A DNA stretch of 64,000 nt, taken from positions 186,001 to 250,000 of the forward strand of contig NZ_QKSD01000001.1 of assembly GCF_003234085.1 (NCBI RefSeq). Reading direction: 5' to 3'. Below the pieces are notes generated by a model. The model did not search any database, was not told the DNA's origin, and saw only the letters and a list, made by a program, of their open reading frames with translations. A program made the translations under genes and the position numbers. Positions 42,386 through 50,493 of this stretch are shown in pieces; the stretch's first letter is position 1, and every line of letters begins with the position of its first letter. This DNA is from Curtobacterium sp. MCPF17_052 (GTDB lineage Bacteria; Actinomycetota; Actinomycetes; Actinomycetales; Microbacteriaceae).

Positions 42386-43744
42386 ATGTCCCGTCCCACC
42401 GCTCCCCACCGGATCACCCGGGAGAGCGCTCGTGCGGCGCTCTGGTTCTGGCCGTCCGTCTGGGCAGGCGTCGCCGTCGTCGTCACCCTGCTGCTGCTCG
42501 TCGTGCGTCCGGGCCCGTCCGGGTGGCGCTGGCCGGGCGGGCAGGAATCCGCCGGTGTCCTGCTCCAGGTGGTCGCATCGAGCGTGATGGCCGCGACGAC
42601 GGTCACGTTCTCGCTGACGGTCGTCGCGCTGCAGTTGTCGTCGCAGCAGTTCTCCCCGCGGCTGCTCCGCGAGTTCGCTCGTGACCGGGTCACGCAGGCC
42701 GTGCTCGGGATCCTGCTCGCCACCTTCGTGTCCGCCCTCACCTGCGTGCTCGGGATCGGCGGCACCCGGCTCCCGGTGTTCGCCCTCGCGCTGGTCTTCG
42801 TCCTGGGGATCGCGTCCGCGGGCGCGCTCATCGCGTTCGTCGGGCACATCGTGCGGTCGCTCCGGATCGACTCGCTCATGCGGGCGGTCCACGGTGAGAC
42901 GGCGGCGATGATCTCGGCGACGTACCCGCCGAGGACCGACGGGAGGCCCGGGGCCGGCTCCGACGGACTCCCGGACGACCGGCGGGACCCGAGCCGATCC
43001 CTGCCGGACCGCGTGCCGGAACTCGACCTGCGGGCGCGTCGCACCGGGTTCGTCCGACGCATCGACACGGAAGCGCTGACACGCGCCGCCCGGCGGGATG
43101 ACGTCGTGGTGCAACTCCGGGTCATGCCCGGGGACCACGTCACCCTCGGCGCACCGATCGCACGGATGTGGTTCCGGAGCCGCCCAGCCGACCCGTGGGA
43201 CGTCGTCGAGCGCGCCCTCGAGATCGGGTACGAGCGGACGATGGAGCAGGACATCGCGTACGGGTTCCGCCAGCTCACGGACATCGGTGTGAAGGCGGTG
43301 TCCCCGGCGATCAACGACCCGGTCACCGCCGTGCACGCGATCGGCTACTGCGCCGACCTGCTCGTGCGGCTGGAAGGTGTCGTCATCCGCGACCGCCGGG
43401 TGCAGGACGGAACCGGTGTGCTGCGGCTCGTCGTCCCGGACCGGGACCGGCGGTACTGGCTCGACCTGGTCTGCGGTCCGCTCCGCCGCTACGGTTCTGC
43501 CGAGCCGATCGTCCTGGGTGCACTGCTGCGGATGCTCCGGGACTGTGCGGCCTCCACCCAGGACCCGCTCGACGGCGAGGAGTTGCTCCGGCAGGCCGAC
43601 CTGGTGCTCGAACAGGCGTCGACCACGCTCGCGGCGGTCGACCTCGAGGAGCTCGCCGATCGGCACCGGCGGGTCGGTGCGGCGGTCCGGGGCGACCTCG
43701 ACGCAGCGTACGACGACCGGGCCGGCGAGACGAGGTCGGTCTGA
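42386..43744 (+). CDS. DUF2254 membrane protein
   Basis: A 452-residue protein. The N-terminal 150 residues hold four membrane segments (LWFWPSVWAGVAVVVTLLLLV, a second around SVMAATTVTFSLTVVALQ, LGILLATFVSALTCVLGIG, and LVFVLGIASAGALIAFVGHIV). SSQQFSPRLLREFARDR and YGFRQLTDIGVKAVSPAINDPVTAVHAI are diagnostic of DUF2254. A large C-terminal cytoplasmic region follows. Function is unknown. The GGGAGGC word of the hairpin family occurs inside the gene at about 42940. Upstream start codons exist but family similarity begins at MSRPTAPHR. Confidence 0.88.
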   Translation: MSRPTAPHRITRESARAALWFWPSVWAGVAVVVTLLLLVVRPGPSGWRWPGGQESAGVLLQVVASSVMAATTVTFSLTVVALQLSSQQFSPRLLREFARDRVTQAVLGILLATFVSALTCVLGIGGTRLPVFALALVFVLGIASAGALIAFVGHIVRSLRIDSLMRAVHGETAAMISATYPPRTDGRPGAGSDGLPDDRRDPSRSLPDRVPELDLRARRTGFVRRIDTEALTRAARRDDVVVQLRVMPGDHVTLGAPIARMWFRSRPADPWDVVERALEIGYERTMEQDIAYGFRQLTDIGVKAVSPAINDPVTAVHAIGYCADLLVRLEGVVIRDRRVQDGTGVLRLVVPDRDRRYWLDLVCGPLRRYGSAEPIVLGALLRMLRDCAASTQDPLDGEELLRQADLVLEQASTTLAAVDLEELADRHRRVGAAVRGDLDAAYDDRAGETRSV

Positions 43745-43832
43745 TCCCGTGGCTGCTCGGAGCCGCCAGCACCCAGCGATTCCGCACCTCCGCGGGGTGC
43801 AATCGAGGGACATCGCACCCGGGAGGCTCACC

Positions 43833-44951
43833 ATGGGAAGAACCCGTCGCACCGTCTCGGCCGCGAGCGTCGCGCTCGTCGCCCTGGCGCTGACCGCCTG
43901 CACGAGCGAGGACGGGACCGACCCCTCGGACGCACCCCGGGGCTCCGCCCCGGCCGACCTGGCAGCCGGGCAGGTCGCACCGGACGGTGCCACGACCGAC
44001 GTGGTGGCCGGACTGGAGGCCCCTTGGTCCGTCGTGCGCACCGGTGACGGTGCCGACGCCCTCGTCAGCCTGCGGGACTCGGCGGAGGTCCTCGAACTGT
44101 CGGAGGACGGCGAGCGACGCACCGTCGGCACCGTCCCCGGCGTGCGACACGGTGGCGAGGGCGGGCTGCTCGGACTCGCACTGCAGGACGACGGGCTGTT
44201 CGTGTACTCGACCGGGAAGGACGGCAACCGCATCGAGCGCTACGACCTGCAGGGGTCGACGGGTTCGTACGAGCTCGGTGACGCCACGACGGTCATCGAC
44301 GGGTTGCCCGCGAACTCCTTCCACGACGGAGGCCGGATCGCGTTCGGCCCGGACGGCATGCTCTACGCCAGCGTCGGCGACGCGGGGGCGAGCGAGGACG
44401 CCCAGGACCGGGACTCCCTCGCCGGCAAGATCCTCCGGCTCACCCCGGACGGCGACGTGCCCGCGGACAACCCGTTCCCGGACTCCCCCGTGTGGAGCCT
44501 CGGACACCGGAACGTGCAGGGCCTGGGGTGGAGCGCGGACGGGACGATGTTCGCCTCCGAGTTCGGGCAGGACGCCCACGACGAGCTCAACGTCATCGAA
44601 CCCGGCAGCGACTACGGCTGGCCCGAGGTCGAGGGCACCGGCGGCGAGGACCAGGGGTTCGTCGACCCCGTGCAGCAGTGGGCCACCGACGACGCGAGCC
44701 CGAGCGGCCTGACCGTCGTCGGTGACACCGTCTTCATCGCCAACCTGCAGGGCCGGATGCTCCGCGGGATCCCGGTCGACGACCCGAGCAGTGCGCAGGA
44801 GTACTTCGCCGGTGAGTACGGCCGCATCCGGACGGTCCTGGCAGGGCCCGACGACACGCTGTGGTTCGTCACGAACAACACCGACGGACGCGGCGACCCC
44901 CGCGAAGACGACGACCGGATCGTGCAGGTCCCGCTGACCACGGGCACGTGA
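43833..44951 (+). CDS. PQQ-dependent sugar (glucose/sorbosone) dehydrogenase-like lipoprotein
   Basis: A 372-residue lipoprotein (lipobox LTAC, Cys23) with a six-bladed propeller of the GSDH family: VVAGLEAPWSVV opening, GGEGGLLGLALQDDG with its conserved Gly run, GGRIAFGPDGMLYASVGDAG, and GHRNVQGLGWSADGTMFASEFGQDAHDELNVIEPGSDYGWP. The catalytic His and the PQQ-site Arg blocks are retained in these motifs as far as can be judged by eye. Anchored outside the membrane. Convergent with the SDR gene, with a small shared hairpin. Confidence 0.9.
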   Translation: MGRTRRTVSAASVALVALALTACTSEDGTDPSDAPRGSAPADLAAGQVAPDGATTDVVAGLEAPWSVVRTGDGADALVSLRDSAEVLELSEDGERRTVGTVPGVRHGGEGGLLGLALQDDGLFVYSTGKDGNRIERYDLQGSTGSYELGDATTVIDGLPANSFHDGGRIAFGPDGMLYASVGDAGASEDAQDRDSLAGKILRLTPDGDVPADNPFPDSPVWSLGHRNVQGLGWSADGTMFASEFGQDAHDELNVIEPGSDYGWPEVEGTGGEDQGFVDPVQQWATDDASPSGLTVVGDTVFIANLQGRMLRGIPVDDPSSAQEYFAGEYGRIRTVLAGPDDTLWFVTNNTDGRGDPREDDDRIVQVPLTTGT

Positions 44952-44952
44952 G

Positions 44953-44969
44953 GCACCCGGCCGGGGTGC
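44953..44969. terminator. Short stem between convergent genes
   Basis: GCACCC-GGCCG-GGGTGC forms a 6-base stem directly after the dehydrogenase stop codon and seven bases before the stop of the convergent reductase. Weak on its own. Confidence 0.4.
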
Positions 44970-44975
44970 GCTCCG

Positions 44976-46043
44976 TCAGGGGACGAGCCGCTCCGCGCGG
45001 TAGCGGTCGAACAGCCGGGTGAACGAGTCGAGCGTCCGGTGGTGCTCGGTGAAGCCGGCGAGTCGGCTCTTCGACATGTCGGTCATCACCTCGATGTCCC
45101 GCCCGAGGTCGGCGTCGGTGTGCCACCAGGACGCCAGCCGCTCCAGGTCTGGCTCGACCAGGCCGTGCTCGGCGACGATCTCGGCCCAGACGGGGGCGGC
45201 GTCGACCATCTGCTCCTCGAAGGGGCGGGGCACGGTGTCGAAGCCCTCGGCATCGACGCCCAGGTGCGCAGCGATCCGCGGCCACATCCAGCGCCAGCGG
45301 AAGACGTCGCCGTTCGCGGTGTTGAACGCCTCGTCCGACCCGGCCGGGTCCGTCGCCGCCCACACCATCTGCGCGGCGAGCAGGTCGGCGTCGGTGACGT
45401 CGGTCAGGCCGTTCCACTGCGTCTCGCTGCCGGGGAAGACCATCGGTCGGCCGGTGTGGCGGCTGATCGCAGCGGCGACGGCGATGGTGAGCCCCATGTT
45501 CATCGCGTTCCCGACCGCGTACCCGAGCACGGTGTGCGAGCGGTGCACCGACCAGGTGAAGCCCTGGCGCGCGGCGGCGGCGAAGAGCTCGTCCTCCTGC
45601 GCGTAGTAGAAGTTGTCGACCTCCAGGCGTGGCTCGTCCTCGTGGAACGGGGTGTCCGGCATCGCGCCCTGCCCGTACGCCTCGAACGGACCGAGGTAGT
45701 GCTTCAGGCCGGTCATCAGCGCCACGTGCTGCACGGGTGCGTCGGCGAGCGCCGCGAGCAGGTCGCGGACCATGCCCCCGTTGACGGCGATGTTCTCGAC
45801 TTCGGTCGCCTGCCGTGACCACGCCGTGAAGAACACGTGGGTGGCCGGGACGTCCGCCAGGGTCGAGTTCAGCGACTCCGCGGAACGCAGGTCGGCGGAG
45901 CGCCAGGTGACGCCCGGCCGTTCGGCTCCCGGGCGGCGGGACAGTGCGGTGACGGTCCAGCCGTCGGCGACGAGGTGGTCGACGATCGCCGATCCGGCGA
46001 TGCCGGTGGCGCCGACGACGAGGGCGTGCGGGGTCGCGGTCAT
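44976..46043 (-). CDS. PRISE-type short-chain reductase (progesterone 5-beta-reductase/iridoid synthase-like)
   Basis: A 355-residue extended SDR. N-terminal VVGATGIAGSAIVDHLVADGWTV, THVFFTAWSRQ, GLKHYLGPFEAY and the active-site segment VDNFYYAQEDELF with the conserved Tyr match the PRISE group, which reduces conjugated carbonyl compounds with NADPH. PGSETQWNGLTDVTDADLLAAQMVWAA is also typical. ATG at 46043 is well defined. It lies just downstream of the bacteriocin locus on the same strand, but a 146-bp gap with a partial hairpin separates them. Confidence 0.88.
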   Translation of the reverse strand: MTATPHALVVGATGIAGSAIVDHLVADGWTVTALSRRPGAERPGVTWRSADLRSAESLNSTLADVPATHVFFTAWSRQATEVENIAVNGGMVRDLLAALADAPVQHVALMTGLKHYLGPFEAYGQGAMPDTPFHEDEPRLEVDNFYYAQEDELFAAAARQGFTWSVHRSHTVLGYAVGNAMNMGLTIAVAAAISRHTGRPMVFPGSETQWNGLTDVTDADLLAAQMVWAATDPAGSDEAFNTANGDVFRWRWMWPRIAAHLGVDAEGFDTVPRPFEEQMVDAAPVWAEIVAEHGLVEPDLERLASWWHTDADLGRDIEVMTDMSKSRLAGFTEHHRTLDSFTRLFDRYRAERLVP

Positions 46044-46121
46044 GCGGGTCCTTCCGGTGGAGGGCGGTGAACCGGAGACAACACCTGTCGGCTGTGTGCA
46101 TTCCGTCCCGCGGGTGGTCCT

Positions 46122-46139
46122 CGGACGGGAGGCGCGGCG
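46122..46139. repeat. Half-copy of the ACGGGAGGC element
   Basis: CGGACGGGAGGCGCGGCG matches the left arm used elsewhere, but its partner is degraded (CACCTCCCTCG). It lies after the bacteriocin ABC ATPase gene and may once have terminated that operon. Confidence 0.5.
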
Positions 46140-46189
46140 GACAGGGGTACGGACGTCACCTCCCTCGTTTGGTCGCCTCCGCGCTCGGG

Positions 46190-46831
46190 TCACCGTGGGT
46201 CGATCAGCCCGAGCCGCAGGACGGTCGCCGCCCAGTCCTCGACTGCCGGCGCATGGGTCGCCACGATCACCGCGGCCCCGGCTGATGCGAAGTCGGCGAG
46301 CGCCTCCAGCACCATCCGCGCGTTGTCGTCGTCGAGTGCGCTCGTCGGTTCGTCGGCCAGGATGACGTCGGGCTGCTTCACGAGGAGTCGAGCGAGGGCG
46401 ACGCGCTGCTGCTCGCCGCCGCTGAGGTCGTGTGCCCGGTCGCTCCCACGCCCCGCGAGTCCCACCCGCTCCAGCGCCTCGGCTACGGACGTCCGGAGTC
46501 CGGTCCGTGCACGACCCGGACGGCCGATCCGGATGTTGGCGTCGACCGTCATGTCGGGGACGAGGCCGAAGTCCTGGAAGAGGTAGCCGAGGTGGTCGCG
46601 CCGGAGTCGTCTGGCTCGACCGGGGCTCCTGCCCGCGTTGGTCCCGTCGATGCGGACCGTTCCGGAGTCCAGCGAGTCGATGAGCCCGATGCAGTCGAGG
46701 AGGGTCGACTTGCCGGAGCCGCTCGGCCCGGTGAGCGCGAGCACCTCCCCGCACACCACACCGAACGACAGGTCCCGCCAGAGCAGCCGTCCGCCACGGT
46801 GCTTCGCGGCGCGGTCGACCTCGAGCATCAC
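46190..46831 (-). CDS. Bacteriocin-locus ABC transporter ATP-binding protein
   Basis: A 213-residue ATPase of the LolD/MacB-like group. Walker A GPSGSGKST near residue 36, YLFQDFGLVPDMTVDANI Q-loop, signature DLSGGEQQRVALARLL, Walker B VILADEPTSALDD, switch His in VIVATHAPA. GTG 46831 overlaps the membrane-protein stop as GTGA; ATG three bases later is an equally plausible start (TGATG). In lactococcin 972 loci the third gene encodes such an ATPase, which pairs with the large membrane protein for immunity or export. Last gene of the operon. Confidence 0.92.
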   Translation of the reverse strand: MMLEVDRAAKHRGGRLLWRDLSFGVVCGEVLALTGPSGSGKSTLLDCIGLIDSLDSGTVRIDGTNAGRSPGRARRLRRDHLGYLFQDFGLVPDMTVDANIRIGRPGRARTGLRTSVAEALERVGLAGRGSDRAHDLSGGEQQRVALARLLVKQPDVILADEPTSALDDDNARMVLEALADFASAGAAVIVATHAPAVEDWAATVLRLGLIDPR

Positions 46832-48855
46832 GAACCACTCCCCCGGGACCGGACGACCGCCCGCGTCGAGACGGCGACCACGGCGACGGCGACCACCGTG
46901 AGCACGACGAGCGCTGCGACTGCGGAGACTCCGCTCACGCCAGCGGCACGCGCAGCGGGATCGAGCGCCGAGACGGCTCCTGACCCGTCAGGTCGCGTCT
47001 GCCACCAGCGATGCACGACGGCGATCCCGCCGGCTGACAGCAGGAGACCCTCGACCAGCAGGAGGTCCCCGTTCACGCGAGCCGGTGATCGACCGGCGGC
47101 GATGCCGGCGAAGAGCCGACGGCCGTGACGTCGGTGATGTGCGGCGGTACTGATCACGGCGAGGACGACGGCGACGGTGAGACCGCTGATCACCGCGAGG
47201 CCCCCGATGCCGACGGCGGTCGCGGCCTGCCGTTGGCGTTCAGCCACCGCCTGCCCCACGGAGACGACCGCGCTGAACTCGTCGCCGAGACCAGCGGCCT
47301 CTATCGCGCGGTCGGCGACGGCCTCGGAGGTGAAGACGACGTCGCCGGTGGACAGCCAGGCACCGAGTTGGTCCGGCGTGAAGACACCGGAGGCATCGGG
47401 GACGACGACCACCACGGCGTCGGTCGACCAGGAGGCCGCCGAGGAGTCACCTGCGTACGTGTACGCCCCGGCCGATCGGAGGGCCCCGCCGCCGATGTGC
47501 CGTCGTTGCTCGTCGGGCGCCCCGCGGAGTTCCCAGCCCACCAGCGCGCGGATCACCGCCCTTCGGTCGAGGTCCGACCCCGGCGGGGTCCAGACGGTGA
47601 TGCGGTCGTCCGTCACGGTGATGCGGTCACCGTTCTCGGCGCGGAGGTCCTGATGACGCAGGTACTCGGCGTCGACGAACAGTGCCGGCACCGAACCCGG
47701 ACCGGTTCCCGTGCCCACCTCGGCCGCAGCGGTGAGCAGGGCATCGTGCCGGTCCAGGGCGCCGCCGACGAAGTCGCCGATCCGGTCCCAGTAGCCCTGC
47801 GTCTCGGATCCGGGCCGCGGGTCCGGGGTCACCCAGAGCTGGACGGCGTCCCCGGCTGCCTGCAGCTCGCGGTCGCCGGAGTCCGACCTGGCCGCGACGA
47901 CGGCAGCCGTCACGTCGAACACCGCGGCGACCAGCAGCAAGACCGCTGGCAGTCGAGCGGCATGTGCCACCAGGACGAGCGCGCCCGGAAGCCGAGCTCC
48001 CCGCAGGGTGGCCGCGATGGGCCGGCGAACGGCGATGAGCGTGCCGATGACGTGGGCTGCCACGACCGGGACGAGCAGCGCTGTGGTGAACACCGCGGCC
48101 GACATCGCGAACGTCTCCCACGACGCGAGCCCGTTGTGGAACCAGAGGAGGAGTCCCACGACCGGTACGCCGACCAGCACGACGGTCAGGGTCGCTCGGA
48201 CCTCGGACAGCTCGGCGCACACGATCGCGCCTGTGCTGCGGCCGTGCAGTCGGCGCACCGCGCTCCGTCGCGGTGCGCCGATCGTGCCGACGAAGCAGAG
48301 CGCCACGCAGCCGAGCACGAGGGTGCCGGTGAGCTGGGACGTGCCCTGGACGCCGCCCGTCACGCCGATGCGATCCAGGACCGGCACCGTCTCCGAGCTG
48401 GCCGTGAAACCAGCACCCCGGAGTGCTGCGGCGGTCGCACGCTCGGCTCCGTCGTCACCGATGACCTCGTACGAGCCGGTGGGGTCGTAGCGGTCGAGTG
48501 CTGCCATCGGTCGCACCGCCGTGCGCACCGTCCGGGAGAAGTCGGCGTAGCCGTCACGCGACCAACCGGCCCCGTCGGTCCCCGGAGCAGCGGTCACCAG
48601 AGCGGTGCGCCGGGTGGTCGGTGCCGACCGGTCGGCGACGGTCCGGACGATCGTGGCGTGGTGTCGTCGAGCGACGTCTTCGAGGGAGGCGGCGATCCGG
48701 CTGTTCGACGTCGTCCCGCGCTCGGCTGCGGCCGTCACGACGGCGGAGACACCGACCACGCCGGATTCACTGAGGCGGGTCGCGCCGAGGAAGGCGAGGA
48801 CGACGGCGAGCAGAGGTGGGATGACGTAGGCGAGGCGCACGGAGCGCATCCGCAT
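46828..48855 (-). CDS. Bacteriocin-associated integral membrane protein (putative immunity/export)
   Basis: A 675-residue membrane protein with TM1 at about residues 9-25, a 120-residue extracytoplasmic loop, three to four spans between about 170 and 320 (LVLGCVALCFVGTIG, TLTVVLVGVPVVGLLLWF, VFTTALLVPVVAAHVIGTLIAV, PAVLLLVAAVFDVTAAVV), a second large extracytoplasmic region, and three C-terminal spans. Size and layout match the family first described as bacteriocin-associated integral membrane (putative immunity) proteins found beside lactococcin-972-like peptides. AAGGAG lies five bases before ATG 48855. A 10-base stem separates it from the peptide gene. Confidence 0.88.
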   Translation of the reverse strand: MRMRSVRLAYVIPPLLAVVLAFLGATRLSESGVVGVSAVVTAAAERGTTSNSRIAASLEDVARRHHATIVRTVADRSAPTTRRTALVTAAPGTDGAGWSRDGYADFSRTVRTAVRPMAALDRYDPTGSYEVIGDDGAERATAAALRGAGFTASSETVPVLDRIGVTGGVQGTSQLTGTLVLGCVALCFVGTIGAPRRSAVRRLHGRSTGAIVCAELSEVRATLTVVLVGVPVVGLLLWFHNGLASWETFAMSAAVFTTALLVPVVAAHVIGTLIAVRRPIAATLRGARLPGALVLVAHAARLPAVLLLVAAVFDVTAAVVAARSDSGDRELQAAGDAVQLWVTPDPRPGSETQGYWDRIGDFVGGALDRHDALLTAAAEVGTGTGPGSVPALFVDAEYLRHQDLRAENGDRITVTDDRITVWTPPGSDLDRRAVIRALVGWELRGAPDEQRRHIGGGALRSAGAYTYAGDSSAASWSTDAVVVVVPDASGVFTPDQLGAWLSTGDVVFTSEAVADRAIEAAGLGDEFSAVVSVGQAVAERQRQAATAVGIGGLAVISGLTVAVVLAVISTAAHHRRHGRRLFAGIAAGRSPARVNGDLLLVEGLLLSAGGIAVVHRWWQTRPDGSGAVSALDPAARAAGVSGVSAVAALVVLTVVAVAVVAVSTRAVVRSRGSGS

Positions 48856-48892
48856 GGGTCTCCTTCCGGCGGCACCGATGGGCAGAGCGGCG

Positions 48893-48922
48893 AGCGGGGC
48901 GTCCGCAGGAGAACGCCCCGCT
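48893..48922 (-). promoter_or_regulatory. Intercistronic stem-loop after the bacteriocin gene
   Basis: AGCGGGGCGT (48893-48902) pairs exactly with ACGCCCCGCT (48913-48922) around a 10-base loop, seven bases beyond the bacteriocin stop and before the membrane-protein start. It may limit read-through so that more peptide is made than transporter. Confidence 0.65.
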
Positions 48923-48928
48923 GTCCGG

Positions 48929-49324
48929 TCAGCAGTTGTGGTAGTACGCCTTGTTGCCGCTCCGGGCCTTCGGCGCCGTGGCGAGCGCGTACCTGCCGCC
49001 CGCGACTCCGGTGACGCGCTTCGACTTCACCCCGACGGCGGTGGCTCCGTGACACCGGCGTTCGCGGAAGAAGTTCGACCATGCATCGTCCTTCCCGACT
49101 CCCCATTGCCAGAAACTGCCCCCACCACCGTCGTCCTTGCGCGCCGTGCTGCCGCGGGTCTCACCACTCGAGCCGGGCCCGTCGCTCGTCATCAGGACGC
49201 CACCCGCTTCAGGGCCATGCCCGAGCATCTCGGTCGGCGTCGCCGACGCGAGGGATGCTGGTCCGACGACGAGCGCGGACGCCAGCGCGAGACCGACCAT
49301 CAGGACTGGTTTCTTGTGCACCAT
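48929..49324 (-). CDS. Lactococcin 972 family bacteriocin precursor
   Basis: A 131-residue secreted precursor. Residues 1-28 are a Sec signal peptide (MVHKK, hydrophobic core, ASA cleavage site). Residues 29-66 form a Gly/Ser/Thr-rich linker ending with an RK pair (62-63). The conserved domain (about 67-131) reads GGSFWQWGVGKDDAWSNFF, then CHGATAVGVKSKRV, GGRYALATAP and the C-terminal GNKAYYHNC, which follow the WxxGVG...SNY/F...H-x-ATV...AxA...YY pattern of lactococcin 972. Cys91 and Cys131 could form a disulphide. AGAGGA precedes ATG 49324. First gene of a three-gene operon. Confidence 0.9.
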   Translation of the reverse strand: MVHKKPVLMVGLALASALVVGPASLASATPTEMLGHGPEAGGVLMTSDGPGSSGETRGSTARKDDGGGGSFWQWGVGKDDAWSNFFRERRCHGATAVGVKSKRVTGVAGGRYALATAPKARSGNKAYYHNC

Positions 49325-49423
49325 GCGTGTTCCTCTTCCTGCCCCCGATCGAGGCAGGCCGAGGCTGGCAGGTGGACCGCGCCGACGCCAAGTACTTCGT
49401 ATTCCAGATGAGCGGAGGTGACG

Positions 49424-50404
49424 TCACCCGACGATCGGCCCGGCGACCTCGACCTCGTCGCGCTCCACGAGCCACCGCACCGCGTCGAGCACGGTCTCCT
49501 CCGCCGTGTACCGGTGTGCGTACCCGAGCAGCCGCCGGGCCTTGTCGATGCTGAACACGTGGCTGCGTGAGAGGTGCTCCCAGCTGGCGTCGGCGTGCTC
49601 CGCAGCGGTGGCGGCGCGGAACCGGTCCCACGTGACGGACTCGAGCCGGGCCTCCTGGCCGAACCAGGACGCGGCGAGCGCGGCGTACCCGCGGGCGGTG
49701 AGTGCGGTGGGGGCGACGACGGAGAAGTCCTCGCCTGACGCCACATCGCGGTGTTCGACGGCGAGCGCGAAGGCCTGGGCGACGTCGTCGGCGTGCACGT
49801 GGGCCATCGTCTCGGCGCCGAGGCCGGGCACGAGCAGGGGTTCCCCGGCGGACAGCGTGCGCCAGACCGACGGGTCGAGGTTGCCGACCGGGCCGATGGG
49901 CGCCCAGCCGGGGCCGCTGATGTGCCCGGGGTGCAGCGACGTCGTCACGACACCCCCACGAGCGGTTTCCTCCCGGAGCATCCGGGCGATCGCGTCCTTC
50001 TGGATGCCGTACTCGCCCTGCGGCGGGGTCGCGTTCTCCTCGGTGACGGGCAGCACGGCGCTGGGGCCGGCGCGCCAGATCGAGCCGCAGTGCACCAGGT
50101 GCGCGTCGGTTCCGCGGAGCGCCGCGACGAGTGCGGTGGCGGACTCGAGGGTGAAGCAGACGAGGTCGATGACGACGTCGGGTCGCAGCGCGACGATTCG
50201 GTCGCCGAAGACGCCGTCGCGGTCCTCCTGCTCGCGGTCGGCGGTGACCTGCTCGACCTGCTGCCACTCCGGGGCGTCGACGTAGGCCGAGCGGGAGCCG
50301 CGGCTGATGGTGACGACGTCGTGGCCGGCACGCACCAGACGCGGGACGAGGAAGGTGCCGATGTGGCCGGTGGCCCCGATGACGACGACGCGCTGTCTGC
50401 TCAT
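49424..50404 (-). CDS. NAD-dependent epimerase/dehydratase-family protein
   Basis: A 326-residue extended SDR. VVVIGATGHIGTFLVPRLVRAG at the N-terminus; DVVIDLVCFTLESATALV and VHCGSIWRAGPSAVLPVTEENATPP contain the region of the catalytic Ser; YGIQKDAI carries YxxxK. The C-terminal lobe has a YAALAASWFGQEARLESVTWDRF segment typical of the atypical group. ATG at 50404 is preferred over a GTG nine bases upstream. Divergent from the aldo/keto reductase gene at 50494; their 89-bp spacer must contain both promoters. Confidence 0.88.
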   Translation of the reverse strand: MSRQRVVVIGATGHIGTFLVPRLVRAGHDVVTISRGSRSAYVDAPEWQQVEQVTADREQEDRDGVFGDRIVALRPDVVIDLVCFTLESATALVAALRGTDAHLVHCGSIWRAGPSAVLPVTEENATPPQGEYGIQKDAIARMLREETARGGVVTTSLHPGHISGPGWAPIGPVGNLDPSVWRTLSAGEPLLVPGLGAETMAHVHADDVAQAFALAVEHRDVASGEDFSVVAPTALTARGYAALAASWFGQEARLESVTWDRFRAATAAEHADASWEHLSRSHVFSIDKARRLLGYAHRYTAEETVLDAVRWLVERDEVEVAGPIVG

Positions 50405-50493
50405 GGACGTCACCGTACGCGCGGCCCTCCGCTCGCCACGCGCAGCGGACGATGCCGACGTCCGCCCGGTGGTCAGGGGCTACCGTCGATCCC

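Noticed and set aside
46190..46831. ABC ATPase as a LolD lipoprotein exporter
   Set aside because: Sequence style is LolD-like, but the organism type has no outer membrane and the gene is coupled to a bacteriocin-associated membrane protein.
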